A DNA stretch of 64,000 nt. Source: CAVTTH01 sp963737545 (GTDB taxonomy: Bacteria > Verrucomicrobiota > Verrucomicrobiia > Chthoniobacterales > UBA10450). The notes under the pieces are model-generated. The model was given only the letters and a program-made list of their open reading frames with translations. It was not told where the DNA came from and made no database searches. Shown here piece by piece: positions 49,412 through 58,292 of this stretch. Within the stretch, counting starts at the first letter, position 1, and each line of letters opens with the position of its first letter. The translations under genes and the position numbers were made by a program. The stretch is taken from positions 434,001 to 498,000 of the forward strand of contig CAVTTH010000003.1 of assembly GCA_963737545.1 (NCBI GenBank). The letters run 5' to 3'.

Positions 49412-49418
49412 GCCTAAC
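49412..49418 (+). other. Possible R'' core of a truncated attC after MAPEG
   Basis: GCCTAAC lies 17 bases after the MAPEG stop, where the next attC would begin. No GTT-containing partner follows within 180 bases, so the site seems truncated. Confidence 0.4.
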
Positions 49419-49470
49419 CACCCATCTCCCGAACGGAAAAGACGTCAGAGCTAAGTATTGACACAACTTT

Positions 49471-50403
49471 CTATTTGGGCGTGAAGCAATCCGGCGTCGC
49501 GACACAATTTTTTGACATTCCTGTGCCGAATCTTGGGCATCCGTAGTGGCCAGTCGCGTAATCCCAAACGGCTTGGAATCGCGCCTTTGCCGAAAATGCA
49601 AAATCTCGATGCGGCGGAAAAATCAGAAGCCGCAGCGTGTTTGCGAGAATCAAAACGGCGCGAATCAGCACCGGCAGTTTACCGCCGTAGTCGTGCACGA
49701 GCAGAAGTGAATTGCGCGTGAACAAATAGCTGCGCAGCGGACTGGCGGTCCAGGTTCCGGGGTTGGTTACGATTGCGCCCCAAACGAGCGCGACTTTCCA
49801 GCCGTGCCGAACCGCGCGAATTCCCAATTCATGTTCGTCGCCATAAGCGAAATAGCGCTCGTCGAACAAACCGATTTCGGCGAGACAGGTCCGCCGCAAG
49901 AGCATGAGCGTGCCATGCGGAGCGTCCACCATCTGCGACGTCCCGCGTTCGAGCGGAGTTGCGTGGGCTTGATAAACGCCGCGCCGATTCGAAAAACGAG
50001 CGACCGTCTCATCCGGATACTGCGGGCAGGCGAGGCCGATGCGGTTGTCATTCTTCGCCGCTTGCAGCAGCAACGAAAGGCAATCAGGCGCAGGCGCGGC
50101 ATCATGCGCGCAGACAAAACACCAGGGACTGCCGGCGATACTCAACCATTGCCGTAATGCCGCGTTCAAGGCCGGACCCCATCCTTTGTTTTCGGCCAGC
50201 TCCAGAATTTCGATTTCAGAACTTAATCCGCTGCGCAACGCGCAAAGCGCTTCGCTCGTCGAATGATTATCGATGACGCTCACTCTCAGATTGATCCCCT
50301 GCGCGAGAATTGAATGGACCGTGGCGAGGCATTCGGCGGGGCGATTCCAGTGAACCACAAACAAATCGATCGGTGGGTCACCGTTCTTTTCCATGTCAGA
50401 CAA
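49471..50403 (-). CDS. Family 2 glycosyltransferase (rhamnosyltransferase-like)
   Basis: 310 residues. GT-A features: DLFVVHWNRPAECLATVHSI, VSVIDNHST, the ENKGWGPALNAALRQW helix and AHDAAPAPDCL in place of a strict DxD. GTLMLLRRTCLAEIGLFDERYFAYGDEHELGIR is characteristic of rhamnosyltransferase-like GT2s. The start is ATG 50403 or 50394, 3 bases after the upstream GT. Its 3' end borders the cassette cluster. Confidence 0.9.
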   Translation of the reverse strand: MSDMEKNGDPPIDLFVVHWNRPAECLATVHSILAQGINLRVSVIDNHSTSEALCALRSGLSSEIEILELAENKGWGPALNAALRQWLSIAGSPWCFVCAHDAAPAPDCLSLLLQAAKNDNRIGLACPQYPDETVARFSNRRGVYQAHATPLERGTSQMVDAPHGTLMLLRRTCLAEIGLFDERYFAYGDEHELGIRAVRHGWKVALVWGAIVTNPGTWTASPLRSYLFTRNSLLLVHDYGGKLPVLIRAVLILANTLRLLIFPPHRDFAFSAKARFQAVWDYATGHYGCPRFGTGMSKNCVATPDCFTPK

Positions 50404-50406
50404 TTC

Positions 50407-51519
50407 TTATCCCACCGCCGCGGCGATGGCCGCCGCTAATCGCTCCGAGGCCGCGTGACGCTGATACCAGCTGTAAATTTCATGGCCAGTTTTCTCGCGT
50501 TCGGATTCTGCCGGCAGCTCTGCTCGATCCTGGGCAACGTAATAAGGACCGGGCAAACGATCGCCATCCAACGCGATTCCAGAACCGGCTTCAGGAAATA
50601 CGGGAATTACCCCGTGCGCGCAGCAGGCCGCGAAAGCCGTCGACTTGAGGATCGCAGTTGTCGGCAGACCAGCGCGATCGAAGTAGTCGATCCAGCCAAA
50701 GGCGCAAAACGAAAGTATGCCCGACGCGAACGAGACTTCCACTTGCGGAGAGTAGTGGCATTTTATTTTCGTGATCTTGTCGAGCGTCGTTCGGATGATT
50801 GGGTTTTCCCGGCCGCCGATGACGAAAAGGTCGTGTGGCAAAAATCGTGCGGGAATCGAGGGAACACGGCGAAGAAAGGACAGGAGCGAGCGTTCAACCA
50901 GATGCGTCCCGCCACAGATGGCCCAGCAGTGTTGATCGCGGTCTGCGATTTGAGACGGCGAAAGATCGGGCTCGCCAAAGTTTGAGATCACAGGATGAAC
51001 GGCAATGCGCGCCGATGGCGCAATTCCCCGCAATTGGTCACGCGTCGTCTCACTGCTGACGAAACAGCTGGCTGAAATTTCCGCTATCTGACGAGCGATT
51101 CGGATTTGCATCGGACGCAACCAAAACGCACTCCCCCACGGCGGGCCCGAGGCATAGAGTTCGTGAAAGACTGTGACGAACGGACCGCCACAAGCGCGTC
51201 GCAGCTTTCGCAAGGCGGCAGGCAGCGAAAGTGGTACGCCGCGCTGCTGATAACCGTAATTGACATAGTGAAGAATCATCGCCTCAATCCCGCGATCGCG
51301 AAGGTGCTCACCACTGATGCTATCGAGCGGTGAAAGGATTTCGAAACCATCGACCTCGGAGAGCGCCGATCGTTCGGCGACGGCGAAGACGGTCTTTCGC
51401 GTGTGATGCCTCATCAACTGCTTCGCAAGCGTGAGCGCGTAATCGCCAATTCCATCGTGACTGCCGGGTGGGCGAGGAACGATCTGGAGAATTGGGCCGG
51501 AGTTATTCAAGACCGTCAA
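50407..51519 (-). CDS. Glycosyltransferase, GT4-like (GT-B fold)
   Basis: 370 residues. The N-terminal half has IVPRPPGSHDGIGDYALTLAKQL, typical of GT-B mannosyltransferases in capsule loci. The C-terminal donor half is less conserved (VEVSFASGILSFCAFGWIDYF; AGLPTTAILKSTAFAACCAHG) and lacks the clear E-x7-E signature. It may be a divergent or specialised transferase. The gap to the double-GT gene upstream is 5 bases. Confidence 0.75.
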   Translation of the reverse strand: MTVLNNSGPILQIVPRPPGSHDGIGDYALTLAKQLMRHHTRKTVFAVAERSALSEVDGFEILSPLDSISGEHLRDRGIEAMILHYVNYGYQQRGVPLSLPAALRKLRRACGGPFVTVFHELYASGPPWGSAFWLRPMQIRIARQIAEISASCFVSSETTRDQLRGIAPSARIAVHPVISNFGEPDLSPSQIADRDQHCWAICGGTHLVERSLLSFLRRVPSIPARFLPHDLFVIGGRENPIIRTTLDKITKIKCHYSPQVEVSFASGILSFCAFGWIDYFDRAGLPTTAILKSTAFAACCAHGVIPVFPEAGSGIALDGDRLPGPYYVAQDRAELPAESEREKTGHEIYSWYQRHAASERLAAAIAAAVG

Positions 51520-51524
51520 GTCGC

Positions 51525-53870
51525 TCAGGCTGTTTCATTCACGCAGCGGTTCAGACGATCCCAAAATTTGGAATGCTGCTGAGAGCGCAAAAATTGTGCG
51601 CGCGCGAGCCGCAGCGCGTTCGTGGCCAGGACTTGACCATTGCTGTCGAGCAGGTCCGCGAGAACGTCAGCGATGTGAGCAGGTTCAAGCGAGGTGGCGA
51701 GCGCCGCGGCTTGATGTTGCGCCAGAAGGTTGCAAACAGCAGTGCCGGCCGGGCCGTGATAGAGAATCGGAATTCCGCTGCCGAGGTAGGTCACCATTTT
51801 AGTCGAGAGACTGTAGGCGCCGAATGGCCAATCCTGTTCGCCGAACTGTAACGGCAGGTAGAGGCAGTCGGCCGCAGTAAGATCGGATTGCACATCCGCT
51901 TCCGTGCCAAATGGCAGGACGCGGATCGCTGAACTTTTCTGTCGCATTGCCGGACGGAGATAATCGCAGCGGAGCGTGATGGAAGGCGTGTGTCCGGCCG
52001 TGAGATGGTTCGGCAAAAGATCGAGCGCCTGAATTAAAGCCTCCAGGTTGGGTTCGTAGCCGAGATGGAAGAGGCCCATGAAATAGATCCGCAACTCTTT
52101 CGCGCGCGGACGAGGTTGGTCGCGGATGGAGTCCAGACTATCTGTGACCGTGACGAACTCGCGCGCGCCGTAACGCTTGTTGTATTCGTTTCCCAGCTCT
52201 GGCGAGATGACAAAACGCGCGCGCGCCTCCCGCCACGCTTCCCCGAGATAGCGCGACATGGTCCGCGCCGGCAACTGATCTGCACCCGTATAAGTGACGT
52301 CATCATGGACTTGAAGGACAAACGGGAGGCCGAGCTTTTTTGAAATTGTGTAGGCGAAATAGAAATCCGGTCCGCCATGGGCAACGGAATGAATGGCGCG
52401 AGCCTGCACATCGCGGACAATTTTCTCCAGCCGCCTCGTGAAACGCCGCCGGAATAAAGGCGTGACGACGGGAGGCAGACTGGCCAGACGCGAGCGCTCG
52501 ATCCGGCCGAAGTCCGGCCGAAACGGCAGATGAATCTCGCCGCCCTGGTAGTGCATCGCGGGTGGGGCAGGCGAAGTGCAAACAGCCAGCGTTGACAACG
52601 GCGCGTCTTCCAGCAACGAGCGCATGATGCGTGGTCCACCGCCGGCGTGGGCAAGAGAGAAAGGTTGTGTGAAGACGATCGCACGGCGCAACTTTTCGAG
52701 CGCTGCATGATATTCCCGGATCGTTCCGGCAGCGATTTGTTCCCATCGAAAGCGATCTGCCAGGGAGCGGCTTTCACTCGACAACACCGTGTATTCGGCG
52801 CTTGTCATCCGAAGAATGGTCGCGGCGCGCGCAGCAATCGCCGAGACATCGCCGACCGGGGTGAGAAGCAGGCCGGCATCGTCGCCGAGGATCTGCCTTG
52901 GTCCCGAAACGTCATAGGCGATGGTAGGAATTCCGCCAGCCAGTTGCTCGAGAATGGCCAGGCCAAAACCTTCGATATAGCTCGGAAAAATCCCGATCGC
53001 ACAATCCGAGAGCAGCTGAGGAAGCTCTTTCGGATCATAACTTGGAACGCAATGAACTCGCTCCGAATGCGCGGTCCCCAGTTCTCTAACGACACTCTCT
53101 TGATCGACCATTGTGCCGAGAAAAAGAAACTGCGCGTCGGGGATTTCGGCGGAGATCGCGCGAATGATTCCCGGCCAATCCCGCGAACCCTTCCGCAAGC
53201 CCCACATTCCGATGAAGCTGATTTTCTTTGCCGCGAGGCGGACTTCGGGTGATTGCGCCGCCCGAGCGAATTTATCGCGCTGCCGATTGTTTAACCCGTA
53301 TGGCTGAACAATCGCCGGTTTGTCATAACGCGGCATGACGGCAAGCGCGCGGACCTCATCTTCATTGGGAAGGTTCAGCAAATCGCAGGTCCGCATCGCG
53401 GTTTCTGAATCTTTTTTTAGCCGCCGAAGAATGAATCGGTAAAAGACCCGGCCGAGAATTTTTCCTTTGGGTTGATCGGGCCACCGTCGCCGCGTCAGCT
53501 TGGTAAATACTTCGTAGAGTTGCGGGAGCCCGACGGAACGCGCCACCAACAAACCCCGGAAACCGAGCGACGCCTTGGAATAGGGAAGCGTGCCAATCAG
53601 GGCGTCGATGACATCAAAGCGTTGCGCGTGAAGTTTGACATAGCGAGCCGCGTGACGCGGGAAAAAAATCTGACGAAGAGCGGAAAATCCGCGGGACGAA
53701 GTCGGGACGGGAAATGCATCGGTCAGGCAAAATTTTTCGACGATATGACCGGCTTTCCTCCATTCTTCGGTAAGATCGATCCAGACACGTGCGGCTCCAA
53801 GGCGAGGATCCCAGGGAAGATTAACGATCCCGAGAATGCGCAGCGGTTTGTTCGTGGGCAGCGGATTCAT
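51525..53870 (-). CDS. Double-domain family 4 glycosyltransferase
   Basis: 781 residues made of two GT-B transferases in tandem. Domain 1 (about 1-395) has FIGMWGLRKGSRDWPGIIRA and SYIEGFGLAILEQLAGGIPT. Domain 2 (about 400-781) opens IVFTQPFSLAHAGGGPRIMR and has YFMGLFHLGYEPNLEALIQA; its donor region (LYLPLQFGEQDWPFGAYSLS, TKMVTYLGSGIPILYHG) is of a different subgroup. It could add two successive sugars. It overlaps the GT8-like gene by ATGA. Confidence 0.88.
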   Translation of the reverse strand: MNPLPTNKPLRILGIVNLPWDPRLGAARVWIDLTEEWRKAGHIVEKFCLTDAFPVPTSSRGFSALRQIFFPRHAARYVKLHAQRFDVIDALIGTLPYSKASLGFRGLLVARSVGLPQLYEVFTKLTRRRWPDQPKGKILGRVFYRFILRRLKKDSETAMRTCDLLNLPNEDEVRALAVMPRYDKPAIVQPYGLNNRQRDKFARAAQSPEVRLAAKKISFIGMWGLRKGSRDWPGIIRAISAEIPDAQFLFLGTMVDQESVVRELGTAHSERVHCVPSYDPKELPQLLSDCAIGIFPSYIEGFGLAILEQLAGGIPTIAYDVSGPRQILGDDAGLLLTPVGDVSAIAARAATILRMTSAEYTVLSSESRSLADRFRWEQIAAGTIREYHAALEKLRRAIVFTQPFSLAHAGGGPRIMRSLLEDAPLSTLAVCTSPAPPAMHYQGGEIHLPFRPDFGRIERSRLASLPPVVTPLFRRRFTRRLEKIVRDVQARAIHSVAHGGPDFYFAYTISKKLGLPFVLQVHDDVTYTGADQLPARTMSRYLGEAWREARARFVISPELGNEYNKRYGAREFVTVTDSLDSIRDQPRPRAKELRIYFMGLFHLGYEPNLEALIQALDLLPNHLTAGHTPSITLRCDYLRPAMRQKSSAIRVLPFGTEADVQSDLTAADCLYLPLQFGEQDWPFGAYSLSTKMVTYLGSGIPILYHGPAGTAVCNLLAQHQAAALATSLEPAHIADVLADLLDSNGQVLATNALRLARAQFLRSQQHSKFWDRLNRCVNETA

Positions 53871-54712
53871 TTTGCTCGCCTGAGGCTGGTCCAGAACTTA
53901 TGCCGCACTGGATTCACGTAATGTCGGAGCGCCAGGTCGCCGCTTGCGTAACGATCGGAATAAACAAATTGATCGTCGAGCTGGAGCACATATTTCTCGC
54001 GGTCGAATGGCATCGCGCCATTCGCATGCATGGCGAGATGTGTCATGGTCTGATTCGTAAAGAAGGTCGGCTCGCCCTTCATTTCCGCGAATCGCTGAAG
54101 GTTCAACGACCAGTCGAGTCGTTGAAAAAGAAGCAGGACGCCGGTATTGACGGGCTGGTCCATTTCGGACGTTCCACGGAGGAGCCGCTCATCTCCCGAG
54201 AACTGGCAATCCGCGAGGTAGAATGCAGATACGCCTCGCCGTTCGCTCAGCGTGATGAGCTCATGCGCGCGTGGGAAAAATAGGACATCCGAATCTACGT
54301 AAAGCACAGGATCATCATCGCCTGGAAGCGACATGACCAGCGCCAGCTGTTTTCCGGTCGGATGCGTGGTCAAATATGAACGGGTGGCTGCCGGAAAATC
54401 TGAAGGCGGCGCGGGTGCCGACACGACCGAAACGACAGAGTCGATTCGCTTGAGTAAGTCGATACTCCGGTGAGTATGAGTTCCATCGGAGACGACCGTA
54501 AAGCTCTTCGGTCGGCCGGCATTTCTCAGGAACGAACGAATCGACGCGATTTGCTCCGGAAGCGCGTCTTCTCCCGAATAGGAGTAGACCTCGAACGGAA
54601 TCGAACCGCGAGACCGGATGCGCCTGCGAACAATCAGCGGCAGAAACGCACAATAGGCCCGGCGCACGCAATTGCCTTTAATGCGGGCGAGGTGATAACC
54701 ATAGTTCGGCAT
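53867..54712 (-). CDS. GT8-like nucleotide-sugar transferase
   Basis: 281 residues of GT-A type. The DxD metal-binding motif is in VLYVDSDVLFF, followed by the substrate loop with TGVLLLFQRLDWSLNLQRF and DDQFVYSDRY. The C-terminal end HYVNPVRHKFW is reminiscent of GT8/GT24 enzymes. It is 8 bases downstream of the flippase gene. Sugar donor not predictable. Confidence 0.75.
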   Translation of the reverse strand: MPNYGYHLARIKGNCVRRAYCAFLPLIVRRRIRSRGSIPFEVYSYSGEDALPEQIASIRSFLRNAGRPKSFTVVSDGTHTHRSIDLLKRIDSVVSVVSAPAPPSDFPAATRSYLTTHPTGKQLALVMSLPGDDDPVLYVDSDVLFFPRAHELITLSERRGVSAFYLADCQFSGDERLLRGTSEMDQPVNTGVLLLFQRLDWSLNLQRFAEMKGEPTFFTNQTMTHLAMHANGAMPFDREKYVLQLDDQFVYSDRYASGDLALRHYVNPVRHKFWTSLRRAK

Positions 54713-54719
54713 TATCGTT

Positions 54720-56039
54720 TCAAGCCGTCGCGGCTGCGAGACTTCGGAATCCGCGATAACTCAACACGAAATTCAAGACGAGGTTTGGTATGGCCGAGAA
54801 GAGATTAAACGTGAGAACTCCCATGACGCTGGAGAAATCGGTGAATGGAATGAGCGCAATCTGGGTGGCGAGCGTGAGAGGAATATAAAGCCAGGAACCA
54901 GCGATCCAGGCCTTGGAAGCGTTGAGCGACCAAAATGCACCGGTCAATGCGTTGAGAACCGCGGCGCCGACCATGAGCAGGAGTTCGCGGTGAAGATGGG
55001 CATACTTCGGGCCCAAAACGAAAAGAAATTCGTTAGGGAAAAACGCCGCACCGGCAAGGACGAGGGCGCTGAAGCCGGCAACGCCTCCCACGATTCCCGC
55101 GTAGAGCCAGCGCAGTTTGCGCGGATTCTGACAGCGAGCGAAAGCAGGAACAAAAATGTTCATGAGCAAGTTGCTGAGCACGGCGAAAATCATGGCCAAT
55201 CGCCCGAGTGCACCAACTTCCGCCACCGAACTAGCGCGGCTCGCGAAAAAGCTGATCAGGAAAACTGTGATCTGCCCCTGAAAACAAAAGAAAATGGCGT
55301 TCGCCGCCTGGTTCCGGATGAAACCACTCATCGCGTTGCGATCTTCTGAGTTTTCGGGCGCGTGCAAATCAATCACGCCAGCCACGTACCGTCGAAGCAG
55401 GAAATATTGCAGGAGCAATGCGCTGGAGCCAACGAGGACAGCCACCCCGGCGTTCAAAAACACGAACATGAGTGCGACGAGAACGAGGAGGCGAGCGACG
55501 GACCCACTGAGATCGATCGACTGGATTCGTCCAATGTCCGAGCGCAGTCGCGGAACGACTCCCAACACACCAAGCGATAATTGCACCAGCAGTCCGAAGA
55601 GGACGGCGCCGATCAGCAACGCGGTGTAGGAAAGCGATGCCCCGTTTTTCACCAGCATGAAGTACAAGACCGGAGCGACCCCGAGAACCGCAACGGCGCC
55701 GAGTTTGCGGCGAAGCCGCAGCGCGGTTGTGATCAATTCACCGAAGCGATGGCGATCGTGCCAGACGCGGCCACCGATCGAGACGAGTCCGATGCTGATA
55801 CCGATATCAGCAAGCACGTTAATCGTACCCTGCATCGTATTCGCGATCGTGAAGTAGGCGTATTCGCGCTGGTTCAAAGAGCGCACCAAAATGATCCCGG
55901 CGAGGAATCCGATGATATGAACGAGAGCTTGCACCACGGCAAAGCTTCCGACCATGCGCGCGCGGTAGACGGCCTGGCGAATGACTGGCATCGAGCCTTC
56001 GTCCAGCACCGGCGGAGAAATCGGACCGAAAAAGTTCAT
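54720..56039 (-). CDS. Polysaccharide repeat-unit flippase (Wzx-like)
   Basis: 439 residues with 12 membrane helices and the MATE/MOP superfamily pattern: SFAVVQALVHIIGFLAGIILVRSL at the start and FFPNEFLFVLGPKYAHL between helices 9 and 10. It would move undecaprenyl-linked repeat units to the periplasm. Start ATG 56039, with in-frame alternatives at M17 and M29. It follows the tyrosine kinase gene after about 93 bases. Confidence 0.9.
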   Translation of the reverse strand: MNFFGPISPPVLDEGSMPVIRQAVYRARMVGSFAVVQALVHIIGFLAGIILVRSLNQREYAYFTIANTMQGTINVLADIGISIGLVSIGGRVWHDRHRFGELITTALRLRRKLGAVAVLGVAPVLYFMLVKNGASLSYTALLIGAVLFGLLVQLSLGVLGVVPRLRSDIGRIQSIDLSGSVARLLVLVALMFVFLNAGVAVLVGSSALLLQYFLLRRYVAGVIDLHAPENSEDRNAMSGFIRNQAANAIFFCFQGQITVFLISFFASRASSVAEVGALGRLAMIFAVLSNLLMNIFVPAFARCQNPRKLRWLYAGIVGGVAGFSALVLAGAAFFPNEFLFVLGPKYAHLHRELLLMVGAAVLNALTGAFWSLNASKAWIAGSWLYIPLTLATQIALIPFTDFSSVMGVLTFNLFSAIPNLVLNFVLSYRGFRSLAAATA

Positions 56040-56132
56040 CCTGTGATCAGCGACTCATGCAAACGAGATGATTAGTCCCGACGGGTTCTACAAATAGCCG
56101 CGACCCGAAAGCATTCGGGGCTCAGAGCGAGA

Positions 56133-56588
56133 TCAGGAGGATCGCAGCTGCTTGGTGTCTTCGAGGCGCGACACGGCGACGGTTTCGTGGTCCTGCTCGG
56201 GGACGGGCGTGTTGTAGTAATCTGAATACTGGTAGTAATAGTATTCGGGCAGCGAAGTATCGACGTAGTTCAGGATCACACCCGGCACATTGACCTGGCG
56301 GTGGTAAAGCAACTCGAGCGATTTCCGGGTCAACCGCGCCGAGGTGTAGCTCAACCGCACGACAAAGAGCGTCGCATCGATTTTCGGCGCCCAACTGGTG
56401 GTGTCGTCCGCCGCCAGCACCGGAGAACTGTCGATGATGATGTAATCGTAGTTGTGATAAACTTCCTTAAGGAAAGTATCGGTCGAATCACGCAGGAGAT
56501 GTTCGCTCGGTTGAGAAAGGGTCTTGCCGCGAGGAAGGAGAAAGAGATTCGGGTAGGAGGTCGGGACCACGACGTCGTGCCAGTTCAC
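56133..56588 (-). CDS. C-terminal part of the Wzc-like tyrosine autokinase (after frameshift)
   Basis: 151 residues that begin exactly where the upstream frame loses homology: VNWHDVVVPTSYPNLFLLPRG, then the Walker B strand YIIIDSSPVLAADD. A Tyr-rich tail EYYYYQYSDYY, the autophosphorylation cluster of BY-kinases, ends it. The GTG at 56588 sits directly against AGGAGG with no spacing, so it is not a credible independent start. It should be read as one protein with 56488-58290. Confidence 0.8.
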   Translation of the reverse strand: MNWHDVVVPTSYPNLFLLPRGKTLSQPSEHLLRDSTDTFLKEVYHNYDYIIIDSSPVLAADDTTSWAPKIDATLFVVRLSYTSARLTRKSLELLYHRQVNVPGVILNYVDTSLPEYYYYQYSDYYNTPVPEQDHETVAVSRLEDTKQLRSS

Positions 56589-58290
56589 CTCCTCTTTTCA
56601 GTACCTCGGCCAAACCAATTTTCGATGAGATGCCGAAAGCTTCACGCAGCGCGCCGCGTCGAAGGTCGCCATCGATCAGCAGCGTGCGAGCGCCAGAAAG
56701 CGCCATGGTGATGGACAGATTGGAAGCGATGGTCGATTTCCCTTCGTTCGGGACTGAGCTGGTAATGAGGATCGTCTTCGGCCTCGGCCCGGCATAGGGC
56801 ATGAAGAAAATCGAAGAGCGGATATTGCGATACGATTCGGCGAAAACATGCCGGGCATCGTCGGGTTGGAGCAAACTGACCTTGCCCTTGGTTTTCTCCT
56901 TCGGAATCTGCCCGAGCACGCTCTCGGAAAAATGGTGTTGAAACTCAGTGAACGATGCCATCCGATCGTCGATCCGGTCGAGCAGGAGCAGAATGCCGAT
57001 GCCCGCGAGCGCGCCGATGCCGAAGCCGATCAAGAGACTTTTGATGAGACCGGGTCGAACCGAACCGGGCGCCGAGGCCATCTCCATGATCGAGACCTGA
57101 TCACTGGAATCGACCACCTGCGAAACGTCGACATCCTTCAAGCTATTGGTCAGCCGATCGTATAGCGTCTTGAGCCGGTCGGATTTTCCCTTGATGCGAT
57201 TGAATTGCGCGAGCCTTTGACTCAAGTCCAGCGCCTTTGTTTCCCATTCCTTGATATTGGCCTGCAGATTTTCCATCTGCTTGCCGATTGATTTCCGCCG
57301 GGTCTCGAGTTTCTCGACTGTGTCCTGCCGATAGAGCTCAATCAGCTTCTCCTGCTTCGCGATTTCGTCGTTCAGTTTGATAATCTTCGGATGTTTGGGG
57401 CGAAGATCGCGAGAGAGAGTTTCGCGCTCGGCCTTGAGCAACTGAACCGCCTGTTTCGATTTCAAGTACTCTGATTCGGGGCCAACATCGGAAAAAGCCA
57501 TCCCGTCAGTTGCGTTGGGCTGGGCCCCGGGCGTGCCCGGCGTGCCTTCCAGTTTCTTCTGTGCGCGGTCGAGATTTTGATCGAGATCGAGGAGACTCAG
57601 CAGGTCGTATTCGGTCTTCAACTGGGCGAGTTGCTGATTGAGTCTGACCAGATAAGCTGCGGCGCTGTTTCCTTCTTCCTGGAGGAACCCGATGTTGTTC
57701 TCCTTTTGGAATTCCAACATTTCGTCCTCGGCGTTGCGCAAATCCTTTTCGACCTGGACGAGCTGTTCTGTGATTGCGGTGGTGACGTTATGAGACTGGC
57801 CTTCCCGCAGCCCTTTCTTAAAATCGACGTACTTTTGCATGACGGCGTTGAGAAACGCCTGGGTGTATTCCGGCATGCTGCCGATGGCCTCGAGCTCGAA
57901 AATCGAGGTCCGGGGTCTTTGCGTGACGCTGATTTCCACCGGAGCGGCCTGCATTTCCGGATGGGTGGAACGGACCAGAGATTCGGCGCTGTGACGAACT
58001 TCCGAACTCTGCATCAGCTGAATTTGGGTTCCGTAGAAATTGTTGGTGTCTTCGCTGTAAACCGCGTTCTGGCCAATGTTCAGCTTGCCGGCGACCATCA
58101 TCTTGCTCGTCGAGAGAAAGGAGGGTGGGGCTTGATAAATCATCCAGGCAGAGACGAAAAGCCCGATGCAAATGGTTAAGAGCAAGATCCACCAACGACG
58201 TTGGAGCAACGCCTTGTAACGGTGCATCCGCGTGATCAAGGAAGTTGACCACGAGCCGGGCGCGAGATGTTCAGTTGCCGGACCTTGCAT
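56488..58290 (-). CDS. Wzc-like chain-length determinant / tyrosine autokinase, frameshifted
   Basis: Residues 1-560 show the Wzz-like domain (membrane helix WWILLLTICIGLFVSAWMIY; coiled coil about 165-390 and a second helix LLIGFGIGALAGIGILLLL). The kinase domain then has Walker A SSVPNEGKST and Walker A' LLIDGDLRRG. After GLAEVLKRG the frame diverges into an unrelated Arg/Ser-rich tail. The remainder of the kinase, with Walker B and the Tyr cluster, continues in another frame (56133-56588). One extra base near 56588-56600 explains it. It controls polymer length and export. Confidence 0.88.
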   Translation of the reverse strand: MQGPATEHLAPGSWSTSLITRMHRYKALLQRRWWILLLTICIGLFVSAWMIYQAPPSFLSTSKMMVAGKLNIGQNAVYSEDTNNFYGTQIQLMQSSEVRHSAESLVRSTHPEMQAAPVEISVTQRPRTSIFELEAIGSMPEYTQAFLNAVMQKYVDFKKGLREGQSHNVTTAITEQLVQVEKDLRNAEDEMLEFQKENNIGFLQEEGNSAAAYLVRLNQQLAQLKTEYDLLSLLDLDQNLDRAQKKLEGTPGTPGAQPNATDGMAFSDVGPESEYLKSKQAVQLLKAERETLSRDLRPKHPKIIKLNDEIAKQEKLIELYRQDTVEKLETRRKSIGKQMENLQANIKEWETKALDLSQRLAQFNRIKGKSDRLKTLYDRLTNSLKDVDVSQVVDSSDQVSIMEMASAPGSVRPGLIKSLLIGFGIGALAGIGILLLLDRIDDRMASFTEFQHHFSESVLGQIPKEKTKGKVSLLQPDDARHVFAESYRNIRSSIFFMPYAGPRPKTILITSSVPNEGKSTIASNLSITMALSGARTLLIDGDLRRGALREAFGISSKIGLAEVLKRGGELARRRGPDLLPESLSPSSRQDPFSTERTSPA

Positions 58291-58292
58291 AC

